Part shown: positions 4,848 to 11,477 of the stretch, in pieces
How the letters are laid out: each line of letters begins with the position of its first letter
Numbering within the stretch: the stretch's first letter is position 1
Assembly: GCA_045531235.1 (NCBI GenBank)
Contig: JAZSDQ010000009.1
Coordinates: 1-11,477, forward strand
DNA length: 11,477 nucleotides
Direction of reading: 5' to 3'
Source: RGIG5579 sp045531235
Lineage (GTDB): Bacteria; Bacillota; Clostridia; Oscillospirales; SIG627
Translations under genes and position numbers: made by a program
The notes under the pieces: generated by a model
What the model was told of the DNA's origin: nothing
Databases searched by the model: none
What the model saw: only the letters and a program-made list of their open reading frames with translations

Positions 4848-6050
4848 TTATAAATACGCTTTTACGATTCTCACAAAGTTTTCGATGATATAGTCAACTT
4901 CCTCGTCGCTGAGCTTTGTGTGCAGGGGGAGGGAAATTTCATTTTCAAATTGCTTGTAGGCGTTGGGGAAATCCTTGATATCAAAGCCTAAATTTTTATA
5001 TGCGGTGTGGAGAGGCAGGGGCTTATAGTGAACGTTGCAGGCAATATCCATCTCTGCCATTTTTTCAATGATCTCGCCTCTTTGTTCGTAAGTGATGCCT
5101 GGGATACGGGTAAGGTAAAGGTGTCCCGAGGAAGTGCGGTCTTCGCTGTAGTGATTCAGCGTTTGAATTCCCAAAGGACGGAATGCGGCGTCAAATTTTT
5201 CCACGATCTCTTTTCTGCGGCGGAGCATATCGGGGTAACGCTTCATCTGCGCAAGACCCATGGCGGCGGCAATATCGGTCATATTGCACTTGAACCAAGG
5301 TCCGACGATATCATATTCCCAAGCGCCCAATTTTGTTTTTGCAAGGGCATCCTTGGACTGACCGTGAAGGCTGAGGAGCTGGAATTTGCGGTAGATTTCG
5401 TCATCGTCTACACCTTCGATCTTTCTCCAGGTGAGTGCACCGCCTTCTGCCGTGGTAAGGTTCTTTACGGCGTGGAAGGAAAAAGCGGAAAAGTCTGCTA
5501 CGGAGCCTGTCTTTTTGCCGTGATAGGAAGCGCCGAGAGAATGGGCGGTATCTGCAAGGACAACGACACGTCCGATCTTCTCCTGCAATTCATTGTTGGG
5601 AGAAAAAAGAGCCTTTTTCCGTTCCACTGCGGCGAAAATTCTATCGTAATCGCAGGGAACACCGCCAAGATCTACGGGGATAATGACTTTGGTCTTTTCG
5701 GTGATGGCTTCTTCCAGTCGGTCGTAGTCCATTTCAAAAGAGCCTTCCTTGGTATCCATAAGGACGATCTTTGCGCCTACGTGATCAATGACGGAAGCGG
5801 AGGCTGTATAGGTATAGGCCGAGGTGATGACCTCATCTCCCGCGCCGATGCCCAAAGCGCGCAGCGCCATTTCCGAGCATGCGGTCTGAGAGTTCAGACA
5901 AACGCATCTTGCAGCGCCGCAGTATTCGGCAACCTGCTTTTCCAGTTCCTTGGTACGGGGGCCGGTGGTGATCCAGCCGCTGCGAAGGGCGGCGGCTACC
6001 TCTTGTACTTCGCTTTCGGTAATATCGGGGGGAGAAAAAGGTATTTTCAT
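4848..6050 (-). CDS. DegT/DnrJ/EryC1/StrS-family PLP aminotransferase
   Basis: A 400-residue cytosolic sugar aminotransferase that would move an amino group, typically from glutamate, onto a nucleotide-linked 4-keto or 3-keto sugar for polysaccharide or glycan synthesis. Family marks are the opening IPFSPPDITESE, the segment SGWITTGPRTKELE (24-37), D167 in ADTAHS (pyridine nitrogen contact) and the PLP lysine K196 in SFHAVKNLTTAEGG. Further marks are YDIVGPWFKCNMTDIAAAMGLAQ (split here as 246-256 and 257-268) and HYKPLPLHTAY (341-351). The length is usual for the family. I chose the ATG at 6050 because GAGGT precedes it. The upstream open frame crosses the promoter and reads as low-quality protein. 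No other nucleotide-sugar gene is nearby, so the sugar cannot be inferred. It has its own promoter (6105-6133) and shares a terminator with the regulator gene on its far side. Confidence 0.93.
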   Translation of the reverse strand: MKIPFSPPDITESEVQEVAAALRSGWITTGPRTKELEKQVAEYCGAARCVCLNSQTACSEMALRALGIGAGDEVITSAYTYTASASVIDHVGAKIVLMDTKEGSFEMDYDRLEEAITEKTKVIIPVDLGGVPCDYDRIFAAVERKKALFSPNNELQEKIGRVVVLADTAHSLGASYHGKKTGSVADFSAFSFHAVKNLTTAEGGALTWRKIEGVDDDEIYRKFQLLSLHGQSKDALAKTKLGAWEYDIVGPWFKCNMTDIAAAMGLAQMKRYPDMLRRRKEIVEKFDAAFRPLGIQTLNHYSEDRTSSGHLYLTRIPGITYEQRGEIIEKMAEMDIACNVHYKPLPLHTAYKNLGFDIKDFPNAYKQFENEISLPLHTKLSDEEVDYIIENFVRIVKAYL

Positions 6051-6104
6051 ATTACTACCTCGTCTATATGTCAACTGTAATTGATTTTTGTTATTTGTTG
6101 TAGC

Positions 6105-6133
6105 ATTATAGCATAAAAAGTCATTTTTGGCAA
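6105..6133 (-). promoter_or_regulatory. Sigma-A promoter of the aminotransferase gene
   Basis: The minus strand reads TTGCCA (6128-6133), 17 bp, then TATAAT (6105-6110) preceded by TGC, an extended -10. Transcription would start near 6098, giving a leader of about 48 bases. Confidence 0.8.
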
Positions 6134-6204
6134 TACCAAACAGGGAAAAGAAAAAGTTGGTAAAGGTTCCTGAAATCAGTTTTTCCCAAAACTTTGTTTT
6201 TAAC

Positions 6205-6235
6205 AAAAAAAGAAGCAAGCCGAGCTTGCTTCTTT
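6205..6235 (-). terminator. Terminator of the serine hydrolase gene
   Basis: The stem AGAAGCAAGC (6211-6220) pairs perfectly with GCTTGCTTCT (6224-6233) around a CGA loop. On the minus strand it is followed by seven T, and it lies just beyond the hydrolase stop at 6245. Confidence 0.9.
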
Positions 6236-6244
6236 TGTATTCTC

Positions 6245-7726
6245 TTATTTTCTCTTTGCGGCAAATTCGCCTTGGTATTCTTCCAGAAAAGCTTCTGCTT
6301 TTTTCCACAAAGTGACAGTGGCAATGCCATCCTTTTTAAAGGAAAAGGTGGCAAAAAGCTGACCGAAGTAGCGGTCAATGATCTGCACCCGCAAAAGGAT
6401 CTTCTTTTCTTCACGCCAAGCTGCGGAGGATGCGCAGTCGTAAAGGAAACCGTCGGTAGTGGGAACGCGTCCGTAATCGTTGGAGTAGCCAAATTGCGGA
6501 AATTTGCAGAAAACGTTCTTTTCAAGACCGAAAGGAAGCTCTTTTTTGCCTTGAGCGTTGGTGTAGGTAAGGACGCCTTCGCCGTTTTCTCCGAACGTAA
6601 AGGAAAATTCGGTGATGCCTGCAGGATTTTCTTCGCAAATATATTCTTGGCCGGAAAGCTCTTTTTGGAAATCGGGAGAGGGAATTCCGTGAATGGCAGT
6701 CAGAGAAAGGGTTTCTCCCAAAGCTTCTGCTTCTTTTTGCGCCTTTTCATCTTTGGGGAGAGGCTTTTCTTCCAGATGATCTACAATGATCTCGTAAAAT
6801 GCGGAGAGAATGATGTCTGCTGCGCCGTCCAACCCCTGATTGTCACTGGTAATGATGAAAACAAGGTCCTTATCGGGCAGGCACACGCTGTACTGACAGC
6901 CCATACCGCGGAAGGAAAATCCATTTTCGGGTAAGCGCCAGAATTGGTAGCCGTAGCCTTGGGTATAGTAGCTGTCAAAGGCGGTGATCTGATTGTCCAC
7001 GATGCGGCTGGTGGCGGTCTTTAAATAGCTTTCATTCATCAGTCGTTTGCCGTTCCAGGTGCCGTAGTTCATAACGAAGCGGGCAAAGGCGGCCATATCT
7101 CTTGTGGTGCAGATCATGGCGGAGTCACCCCAGCTGTCACCGTTGGGCGCTTTTAATATGGTAGCCCTTTCAAAGGCGCCGATGTGACGGAAGATGCGTT
7201 CGTTTAAAAAGTCAAACAGGCTCTTTCCCGAAAGCTTTTCCACCAGGGAAGACATGACCTGGCTTCCTGCGCTGTCGTAGCGGTAGCGCATGCCCGTAGG
7301 CAAGGAACTGTCGGTGCGGTTCAGATACAAATGGGTGCGGTCGGGGTCCGTATCCGTAAACCAACGGGGCGTTTTTTTGGAGGTGGACATGGTAAGCATC
7401 TCACGAATGGTAAGATTTGCCATATTCTCTGAAAGGGGGGAATCGATCTTTTCGGGAAAATGATCGGCAATGCGGTCATCCAGATTCAAAAGGCCGTCTT
7501 CCTCCAGAAGTCCGATGGCAACGGAAACATAACTTTTGGTCTGCGAGTACATTCTGTGCAGACTGTCTTTGGTAAACGGATGCCAATAATACTCTGCAAA
7601 AATGCTGTTTCCGCGAAGCATAAGAACGCTGTGGGTGGCAAGACTTCTGCGATTTAAAGTTTCAATGAACTGCTTTACATAAGCAGATGAAATACCTGCC
7701 TGTTCCGGGGTGATGGTGGAAAACAT
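6245..7726 (-). CDS. Beta-lactamase-fold serine hydrolase (class C/esterase type)
   Basis: A 493-residue serine hydrolase of the penicillin-binding-protein-like fold. The catalytic S61-Q-T-K64 lies in MYSQTKSY, and the second motif is Y150-D-S152 in YRYDSAGS. The third block is G274-M-G-C-Q278, matching the usual GxGGQ region of esterase-like members with one Gly replaced by Cys. The catalytic domain ends near 315. About 170 further residues form a beta-rich C-terminal part (about 340-485) seen in some members. No signal peptide or membrane helix is present, so the enzyme should be cytosolic and is unlikely to be a drug-resistance beta-lactamase. An esterase, amidase or D-peptidase role is more likely; the substrate is unknown. 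I chose the ATG at 7726 because AAGGAG precedes it; an in-frame ATG at 7768 lacks such a site. It has its own promoter and terminator, next to a ceramidase-like gene with a related promoter. Confidence 0.9.
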   Translation of the reverse strand: MFSTITPEQAGISSAYVKQFIETLNRRSLATHSVLMLRGNSIFAEYYWHPFTKDSLHRMYSQTKSYVSVAIGLLEEDGLLNLDDRIADHFPEKIDSPLSENMANLTIREMLTMSTSKKTPRWFTDTDPDRTHLYLNRTDSSLPTGMRYRYDSAGSQVMSSLVEKLSGKSLFDFLNERIFRHIGAFERATILKAPNGDSWGDSAMICTTRDMAAFARFVMNYGTWNGKRLMNESYLKTATSRIVDNQITAFDSYYTQGYGYQFWRLPENGFSFRGMGCQYSVCLPDKDLVFIITSDNQGLDGAADIILSAFYEIIVDHLEEKPLPKDEKAQKEAEALGETLSLTAIHGIPSPDFQKELSGQEYICEENPAGITEFSFTFGENGEGVLTYTNAQGKKELPFGLEKNVFCKFPQFGYSNDYGRVPTTDGFLYDCASSAAWREEKKILLRVQIIDRYFGQLFATFSFKKDGIATVTLWKKAEAFLEEYQGEFAAKRK

Positions 7727-7785
7727 TTTTTCTCCTTTTTGATTCGGTTTTTTCGCCAAATCCTTCATTTTGTTATATTATTTGC

Positions 7786-7814
7786 ATTTTAACAAAAGAA
7801 CAGAGGAAAATCAA
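7786..7814 (-). promoter_or_regulatory. Promoter of the serine hydrolase gene
   Basis: The minus strand reads TTGATT (7809-7814), 17 bp, then TAAAAT (7786-7791), with a TGT before the -10 box. It is closely similar to 9460-9488: both have CTTGATTTTCCT at the start and TTTTGTTA at the end. Confidence 0.75.
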
Positions 7815-7841
7815 GAGGGGAAGCGCTTTTTTGAACAGAAT

Positions 7842-7872
7842 AAAAAAAGCAGGTCAAACGACCTGCTTTTTT
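7842..7872 (-). terminator. Terminator of the ceramidase-like gene
   Basis: GCAGGTC (7849-7855) pairs with GACCTGC (7860-7866) around AAAC, with an A-run to the left and a T-run to the right. On the minus strand this gives a stem followed by seven U, ten bases after the stop codon at 7882. Confidence 0.9.
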
Positions 7873-7881
7873 GTCCATGAT

Positions 7882-9393
7882 TTATCTGGGGAAGAGCTCG
7901 TTGATGCTCTGAAGGGTTTCGCGAACCAACTGATCGCCGCCCTCGTGACCCACCGTGCCGGAGGAGATAAAGGCACTGTAATGACCGCCTTTTTCCGCCT
8001 TTTCCGTGGGCAGATAGCCTTCGGTGCCGCAAGCGAGCTGAACGAGGAAAGTCTGTTCGGCGCGGCTGCGTGCTTTGATCTGGTTGCCGTAGTCCAGGAA
8101 GAGCTCAAAGGGGTTAGTGGCAATGGCAACGGAGCCGAGACGGATGATGTGAACTTCAATGGGTACGGTGTTAAAGATCTCCTGAAGCTGCGCGCGTCTC
8201 AAGATGCCGAGATGCACCTGAAGTCTTGCGGCGTCGTTGTAATCCACATCGCCGGTTTTCGCATTCAAATATTCCCGGATGGCTTTCTTTGCTACAGTGA
8301 TCTCTGAGAGGGTGGTTCGACGGACGGGGAGCATCATCGTGTGAACGCGGTGTTCGAAAGGAATGTCAGCCTGTGCTTCGTCCAGCCCTTCTTCGTAAAT
8401 GTCAATGATCTCTCGGGCGATTCGTTTGCCCGTCTTCTTCATGCCTGCAAGATCAAACATAGAGGGATCGGCTTTTCTCTTCAAGGGATTTTCTCTCTCG
8501 CAGTTGGGGTCGTTAATGGGGCTTTCAGGGTTGACAAAGCGGATGAGGTCAACGGGACACTGATCGCCTGCTGCCGAGCAGAGCGGCAAAAGGAAGAGGT
8601 CCTCACCGAATCTTTCGCGGAGAAGCACTTTCACTTCGCCCCAGAAGTCGGGAGATACGAAGAGACGGTGCTGCACGCACTGAGCGGGGCAAGCAAGGTT
8701 TGCTACGATGCCTTTCAGCTTCTTTTCTTCGTCGAATACGAACATCATTTCAATGCCGGAGTCACTGCCTGCTTCTAGTGCGGTGAACACAGCGGAATCC
8801 GTGTCTCCCCACATTTGCGCGCTTCCGTCGTTATAGCAAGCTCTGCGGCAAAGGCCGACTACAGCTCTGCCGAATGCATTGACAAAGGAGCCTTCGGCGC
8901 GATTTGTCCAAGCGTCCAAAACCACCTTCGTGATACGCTCAACGAGCAGTTCGAGAATTTCCTCGCCGGTGCAAATATCGGGATTTTGGCTGACATTTGC
9001 TTTTTCTACGTATTTCTGACCGGGGCGGAGCATGGGCTCCAGAAGAGAACGAAAGCCTCCTTTCAGACCGCTCATAAGGCTGATATACTGACCTCTGGGA
9101 TAAACGGGCCCCGTATGGGTATGAATGGCGGAAAGGATCACTTTTTCGGGATCAAGACCGACTGTGTTTCCGCGAAGTTTTTCCCGTATCAGTTGAACCA
9201 GGTTATAGGAAACGCCTACAAGATCGGTGCTGACCATGACCATTTGTTCACCGTCTGATTCCACGGCCATGGCGGTGGCAGTCAATTCCTTTTCTACATA
9301 TTCGGAAATGCGTTCGGCAAACTGACCTGCCAAAGAAATTTTCTTTTCGGGCGTAATGCTCACTTCCGCCCAACCGATTTTAATACTTGCCAT
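7882..9393 (-). CDS. Neutral/alkaline ceramidase-family hydrolase, cytosolic
   Basis: A 503-residue protein of the neutral ceramidase superfamily, zinc hydrolases that cleave amide bonds. Family marks are IGWAEVSITPEKKISLAGQF (6-24) at the start, H91-T-H93 in AIHTHTGPVY, the block ANLACPAQCVQH (231-242) with VSPDFWGE (246-253), LCSAAGDQCP (271-280), NPFE (427-430) and GYLPTEKAEKGGHYSA (459-474). By comparison from memory with the Pseudomonas enzyme, E430 and Y460 match zinc-site residues, while the second zinc histidine is C235 here. There is no signal peptide, unlike classic secreted ceramidases, and the C-terminal domain of those enzymes seems short or missing. Such proteins are common in gut Clostridia, with unproven substrates. 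I chose the ATG at 9393 because GGAGGGAG precedes it. It is transcribed alone from 9460-9488. Confidence 0.85.
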   Translation of the reverse strand: MASIKIGWAEVSITPEKKISLAGQFAERISEYVEKELTATAMAVESDGEQMVMVSTDLVGVSYNLVQLIREKLRGNTVGLDPEKVILSAIHTHTGPVYPRGQYISLMSGLKGGFRSLLEPMLRPGQKYVEKANVSQNPDICTGEEILELLVERITKVVLDAWTNRAEGSFVNAFGRAVVGLCRRACYNDGSAQMWGDTDSAVFTALEAGSDSGIEMMFVFDEEKKLKGIVANLACPAQCVQHRLFVSPDFWGEVKVLLRERFGEDLFLLPLCSAAGDQCPVDLIRFVNPESPINDPNCERENPLKRKADPSMFDLAGMKKTGKRIAREIIDIYEEGLDEAQADIPFEHRVHTMMLPVRRTTLSEITVAKKAIREYLNAKTGDVDYNDAARLQVHLGILRRAQLQEIFNTVPIEVHIIRLGSVAIATNPFELFLDYGNQIKARSRAEQTFLVQLACGTEGYLPTEKAEKGGHYSAFISSGTVGHEGGDQLVRETLQSINELFPR

Positions 9394-9459
9394 TTTTCTC
9401 CCTCCAAAGATTTTTGTAATAATAAGTTGCAATTTCTGGAAAATGCGCTATTCAAGGGT

Positions 9460-9488
9460 ATTCTAACAAAACACAAAAGGAAAATCAA
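9460..9488 (-). promoter_or_regulatory. Promoter of the ceramidase-like gene
   Basis: The minus strand reads TTGATT (9483-9488), 17 bp, then TAGAAT (9460-9465), with TGT before the -10 box. The start would be near 9453, about 60 bases before the ATG. The sequence is largely the same as the promoter at 7786-7814, including spacer positions that are not normally conserved. Confidence 0.72.
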
Positions 9489-9527
9489 GGTGTGATCGTT
9501 TTTTTGCGAAGATGAAGATTGTTCTTT

Positions 9528-9557
9528 ATCGGAAAAACAAACTGTCGTTTTTCCGAT
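9528..9557. repeat. Perfect 11-bp inverted repeat after the PHP gene
   Basis: ATCGGAAAAAC (9528-9538) pairs exactly with GTTTTTCCGAT (9547-9557) across an 8-base loop. It begins ten bases beyond the PHP gene's stop codon. On the minus strand no U-run follows the stem, so it is not a standard intrinsic terminator. It could be an mRNA 3' hairpin, a weak terminator or the end of a repeat element. Confidence 0.65.
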
Positions 9558-9567
9558 GTTATCCCAT

Positions 9568-10980
9568 TCAGATCAAGCTCTTCACAGGATTGCCGTCAGT
9601 CTTGCTTCCTCTTGTGGGAGGACCTTGGGTAATCTGGATTTCCCTCCATTTGTTTTCAAATGCCAACATAGTCTCAGTAGGAATCACAGGCGCTTTTTTA
9701 CCGAAGAAACGAAGGGAGAATTTCTCAAGAAGAGCAGCTTGCGCTTCTATCAAAGAGGCATCGGCATCTTCCATACAGTATTCTCTCATGGTAACACCGA
9801 GTCCTTCGCCAAGGCGCTGCATTTTCGGAAAATAATTGTTTAGTAAAAACTGCCCGTAAGAAACAAGGCGTAGACTGCCGTAGCAACGGTTTTCTCTTTC
9901 ATAGCCTTCGCCTGTGGCTTCTACCGCAACGCTCATTCCGTTTTTTACGGCAGAGATGATCGCATCGTTTGTGTTTTCTTTTGCAAAACAAATTGTGAAG
10001 CAGTGATTGAAGGTGGTTGCCGCCAGGGCGTGCTCATCGCTGGAACCGACAACGGGAATCTTGAGGCCTTCGGCTCTTAGTTCCGACCAAAGGGCGATGG
10101 AACGGTTGATACCTACCTGTCCCATGAAACCGACAAGCTCGTATGCGTCAAACATTCCGCTCATCAGCAGGATCTTTGCCAATTCATCGCAAACGTTATG
10201 TGTTTTTGATGCGTTTGGCCGCCAATACGGATGCGCAAATATGGCAAGGCCGCCTGCCTTGTGAACGGCATCGCAGAGCCACATTGCCTTTGCATAGCGG
10301 CTCTTATACTTTTCGGGAATCTTTTCGGGAACTTTTTTCAGGTATTCAAGAACGTCAGCGTCATACTGCTCTCTGGACTTGATGTATTTTTGCGCTACGC
10401 TTTCTTTGCCGCCGACGTGAACGACGTGAACGACGCTTCCCGGGCAGTGGATCTCTTCACCGAAAACGCGGGTGATTCCCGTGTTTACCCCTTCAAACAC
10501 TTCGTCATACTCTCCTCCGGGATAGTAGCGGTTGTGATCGGTAAGAGCGGCGAAATCATATCCGTATTCACGGAAGTGGCCAAACAGCGCGGCGGGATCT
10601 CTCGTGCCGTCGGAACGGAAGCTGTGAGAGTGAAGATCGCCCTTCAGAGGCTTGAGATTGTAAAGATCCTCAAAGAGAGAATACACGGAAAAGATCTGAA
10701 CCGTCTTTTTTTCCGTCATAAGAAGGATGGTATGCTCCTGTTCTCCTTCAAAGAAATGCTCAAAAGAAAGCACACCATCGTGAGCTGCAACGTCGTACAG
10801 CTTATAATTTTTGGGAGCATAGTAATCTTCATCGGAATTGACCGCGATGACTTTGACCTGATACTCCATTCCGTCCTGAAAGAAGAAGGTCCTTTCGTTG
10901 GAAACGATGGTCATAGCCGCTACCTTATCGGCGGGAATGACCGATGGATAAATAGAATAGGTTTGCGGTGCGGGAAGCAT
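9568..10980 (-). CDS. PHP-domain metal-dependent phosphoesterase
   Basis: A 470-residue protein with a full set of PHP metal ligands, expected to hydrolyse phosphate esters with two or three metal ions. Ligands seen are H117-S-H119 in KGDLHSHS, D124, D148-H149 in ALTDHN, E175/E176, H185/H188 in HVVHVGG, H250 in FAHPYW and D315-E-H317 in GSSDEH. About 110 residues of beta-rich sequence precede the PHP fold. About 95 residues of mainly helical sequence follow, ending in a very polar tail (452-470, GPPTRGSKTDGNP) unlike the rest. There is no signal peptide. It is not a DNA polymerase PHP domain, since no polymerase sequence is present. The start is backed by AAGGAG seven bases upstream. The gene begins 21 bases after the stop of the HAD-type gene on the same strand with no room for a promoter, so the two are probably one operon. 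The substrate is unknown. Confidence 0.88.
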   Translation of the reverse strand: MLPAPQTYSIYPSVIPADKVAAMTIVSNERTFFFQDGMEYQVKVIAVNSDEDYYAPKNYKLYDVAAHDGVLSFEHFFEGEQEHTILLMTEKKTVQIFSVYSLFEDLYNLKPLKGDLHSHSFRSDGTRDPAALFGHFREYGYDFAALTDHNRYYPGGEYDEVFEGVNTGITRVFGEEIHCPGSVVHVVHVGGKESVAQKYIKSREQYDADVLEYLKKVPEKIPEKYKSRYAKAMWLCDAVHKAGGLAIFAHPYWRPNASKTHNVCDELAKILLMSGMFDAYELVGFMGQVGINRSIALWSELRAEGLKIPVVGSSDEHALAATTFNHCFTICFAKENTNDAIISAVKNGMSVAVEATGEGYERENRCYGSLRLVSYGQFLLNNYFPKMQRLGEGLGVTMREYCMEDADASLIEAQAALLEKFSLRFFGKKAPVIPTETMLAFENKWREIQITQGPPTRGSKTDGNPVKSLI

Positions 10981-11001
10981 TTTCTTTTCTCCTTCTTTCG
11001 T

Positions 11002-11477
11002 TTATTTTATCAGTTTCAAAAGCGATTCTTCGGAATCAATATACTCCGTTGCAATTTCTTGGATCCTGTCCTGACCGTAATTGTATTTATCGTAAATTCC
11101 TACGGTAGGCATACCGATCTTTACAGCAGTTTCAATGGCGGTAAGGGAATCTTCAAATACCCAGGTATCCGGGATCTCAGCGCCTAAAAAATCAGCTGCC
11201 ACGAGTACTCCTTTTGCAGCTGCTCCTCGAGCAGCTTTGATAAAGAAAACATTTTGTTTTTCTTCGTTAGTCTCTATAACTGAAACATCAATTTTATCAA
11301 AAACTTTGTATCCTAAAGTATTGACCGGAAGTTTAGCATTTTCTATGTATTCCTTGAAAAATTCTGCCCACGGCGTTTCACCGCAGTAATCGGAAGGATC
11401 ATATTTGTGTTGCCCCTGGCCATCACGTCCGACGGCATATGAATATAAACCGCGCTCGGCAATAATATCATAACCGC
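11002..11477 (-). CDS. HAD-superfamily hydrolase, C-terminal part, cut by window edge
   Basis: The frame is open from the window edge (first full codon 11475-11473) to TAA at 11002-11004, giving 157 visible residues; the true start lies outside. The last 65 residues are typical of the beta-phosphoglucomutase-like HAD branch: AADFLGAEIPDTWVFEDSLT with the acidic E108-D109 of motif IV, then AVKIGMPTVGIYDKYN. HAD enzymes of this type remove or move phosphate groups on small molecules. The visible 90 residues before that (including GRDGQGQHKYD and YKVFDKIDVSVIETN) do not show the usual motif II Ser/Thr or a clear motif III Lys at the expected spacing, and their DNA is AT-richer. The gene lies 21 bases upstream of the PHP gene and probably shares its message. 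Catalytic status is uncertain. Confidence 0.7.
   Translation of the reverse strand, partial: GYDIIAERGLYSYAVGRDGQGQHKYDPSDYCGETPWAEFFKEYIENAKLPVNTLGYKVFDKIDVSVIETNEEKQNVFFIKAARGAAAKGVLVAADFLGAEIPDTWVFEDSLTAIETAVKIGMPTVGIYDKYNYGQDRIQEIATEYIDSEESLLKLIK

Noticed and set aside
5007..6080. A long open frame (357 codons) on the plus strand opposite the aminotransferase
   Set aside because: It is antisense to a gene with all family motifs, has no ribosome site, and arises from the codon bias of the true gene.
6051..6308. N-terminal extension of the aminotransferase by 86 codons
   Set aside because: The extension crosses a TATAAT promoter and the neighbouring terminator, lacks a ribosome site, and reads as Lys/Phe-rich sequence outside the family fold.
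6245..7726. Antibiotic-resistance beta-lactamase
   Set aside because: There is no signal peptide, the length is near 490 residues, and the third motif is of the esterase type.
10231..11187. A 318-codon plus-strand frame opposite the PHP and HAD-type genes
   Set aside because: It crosses two well-supported minus-strand genes and their junction, and shows no protein family features.

Overview
The window looks like a piece of a Gram-positive Clostridia-type (Bacillota) chromosome. The evidence is strong AGGAG-type ribosome binding sites, promoters close to the sigma-A consensus with 17-bp spacers, short helix-turn-helix regulators of clostridial style (DYLLxRTDNP), intrinsic hairpin-plus-U-tract terminators, and protein families common in gut Firmicutes. 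Species cannot be named from the sequence. Hand counts of single 60-base lines range from about 30% G+C (2701-2760) to 60% (5221-5280), so the window is compositionally patchy.

Layout. (1) 1-1012: a DEDDh 3'-5' exonuclease on the minus strand with its own promoter and terminator. (2) 1081-2450: a divergent PlsC-type acyltransferase with a C-terminal zinc ribbon. (3) 2502-4821: an AT-richer insert made of two tandem cassettes with the same plan. Each has a short Xre/Cro-type regulator on the plus strand and, divergent from it, an envelope protein on the minus strand. The first envelope protein is a lipoprotein with two 51-residue Cys-rich repeats. The second has a zinc ribbon, one membrane helix and an outer domain. 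In both cassettes the intergenic region carries two palindromic operator candidates about 25 bp apart, laid over a strong leftward promoter (TTGACA-17-TAAAAT and the perfect TTGACA-17-TATAAT). Both regulator genes end in the same 33-bp terminator. (4) 4848-6133: a DegT/DnrJ-type PLP sugar aminotransferase. (5) 6245-9488: a cytosolic beta-lactamase-fold serine hydrolase and a neutral-ceramidase-like hydrolase. They are separately transcribed from two closely similar promoters. (6) 9568-11477: a PHP-domain phosphoesterase downstream of, and probably cotranscribed with, a HAD-type hydrolase cut by the window edge.

How the genes may work together. Regions 1, 2 and 4 look like independent single-gene chromosomal units. 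Region 3 is the accessory and most interesting part: two self-contained, probably autoregulated switches controlling unrelated surface proteins. Regions 5 and 6 encode four hydrolases without signal peptides, all on one strand, and two share promoter sequence. They may be a small catabolic set, but no substrate can be read from the sequence.

No rRNA, tRNA, CRISPR array, transposase or integrase was seen.
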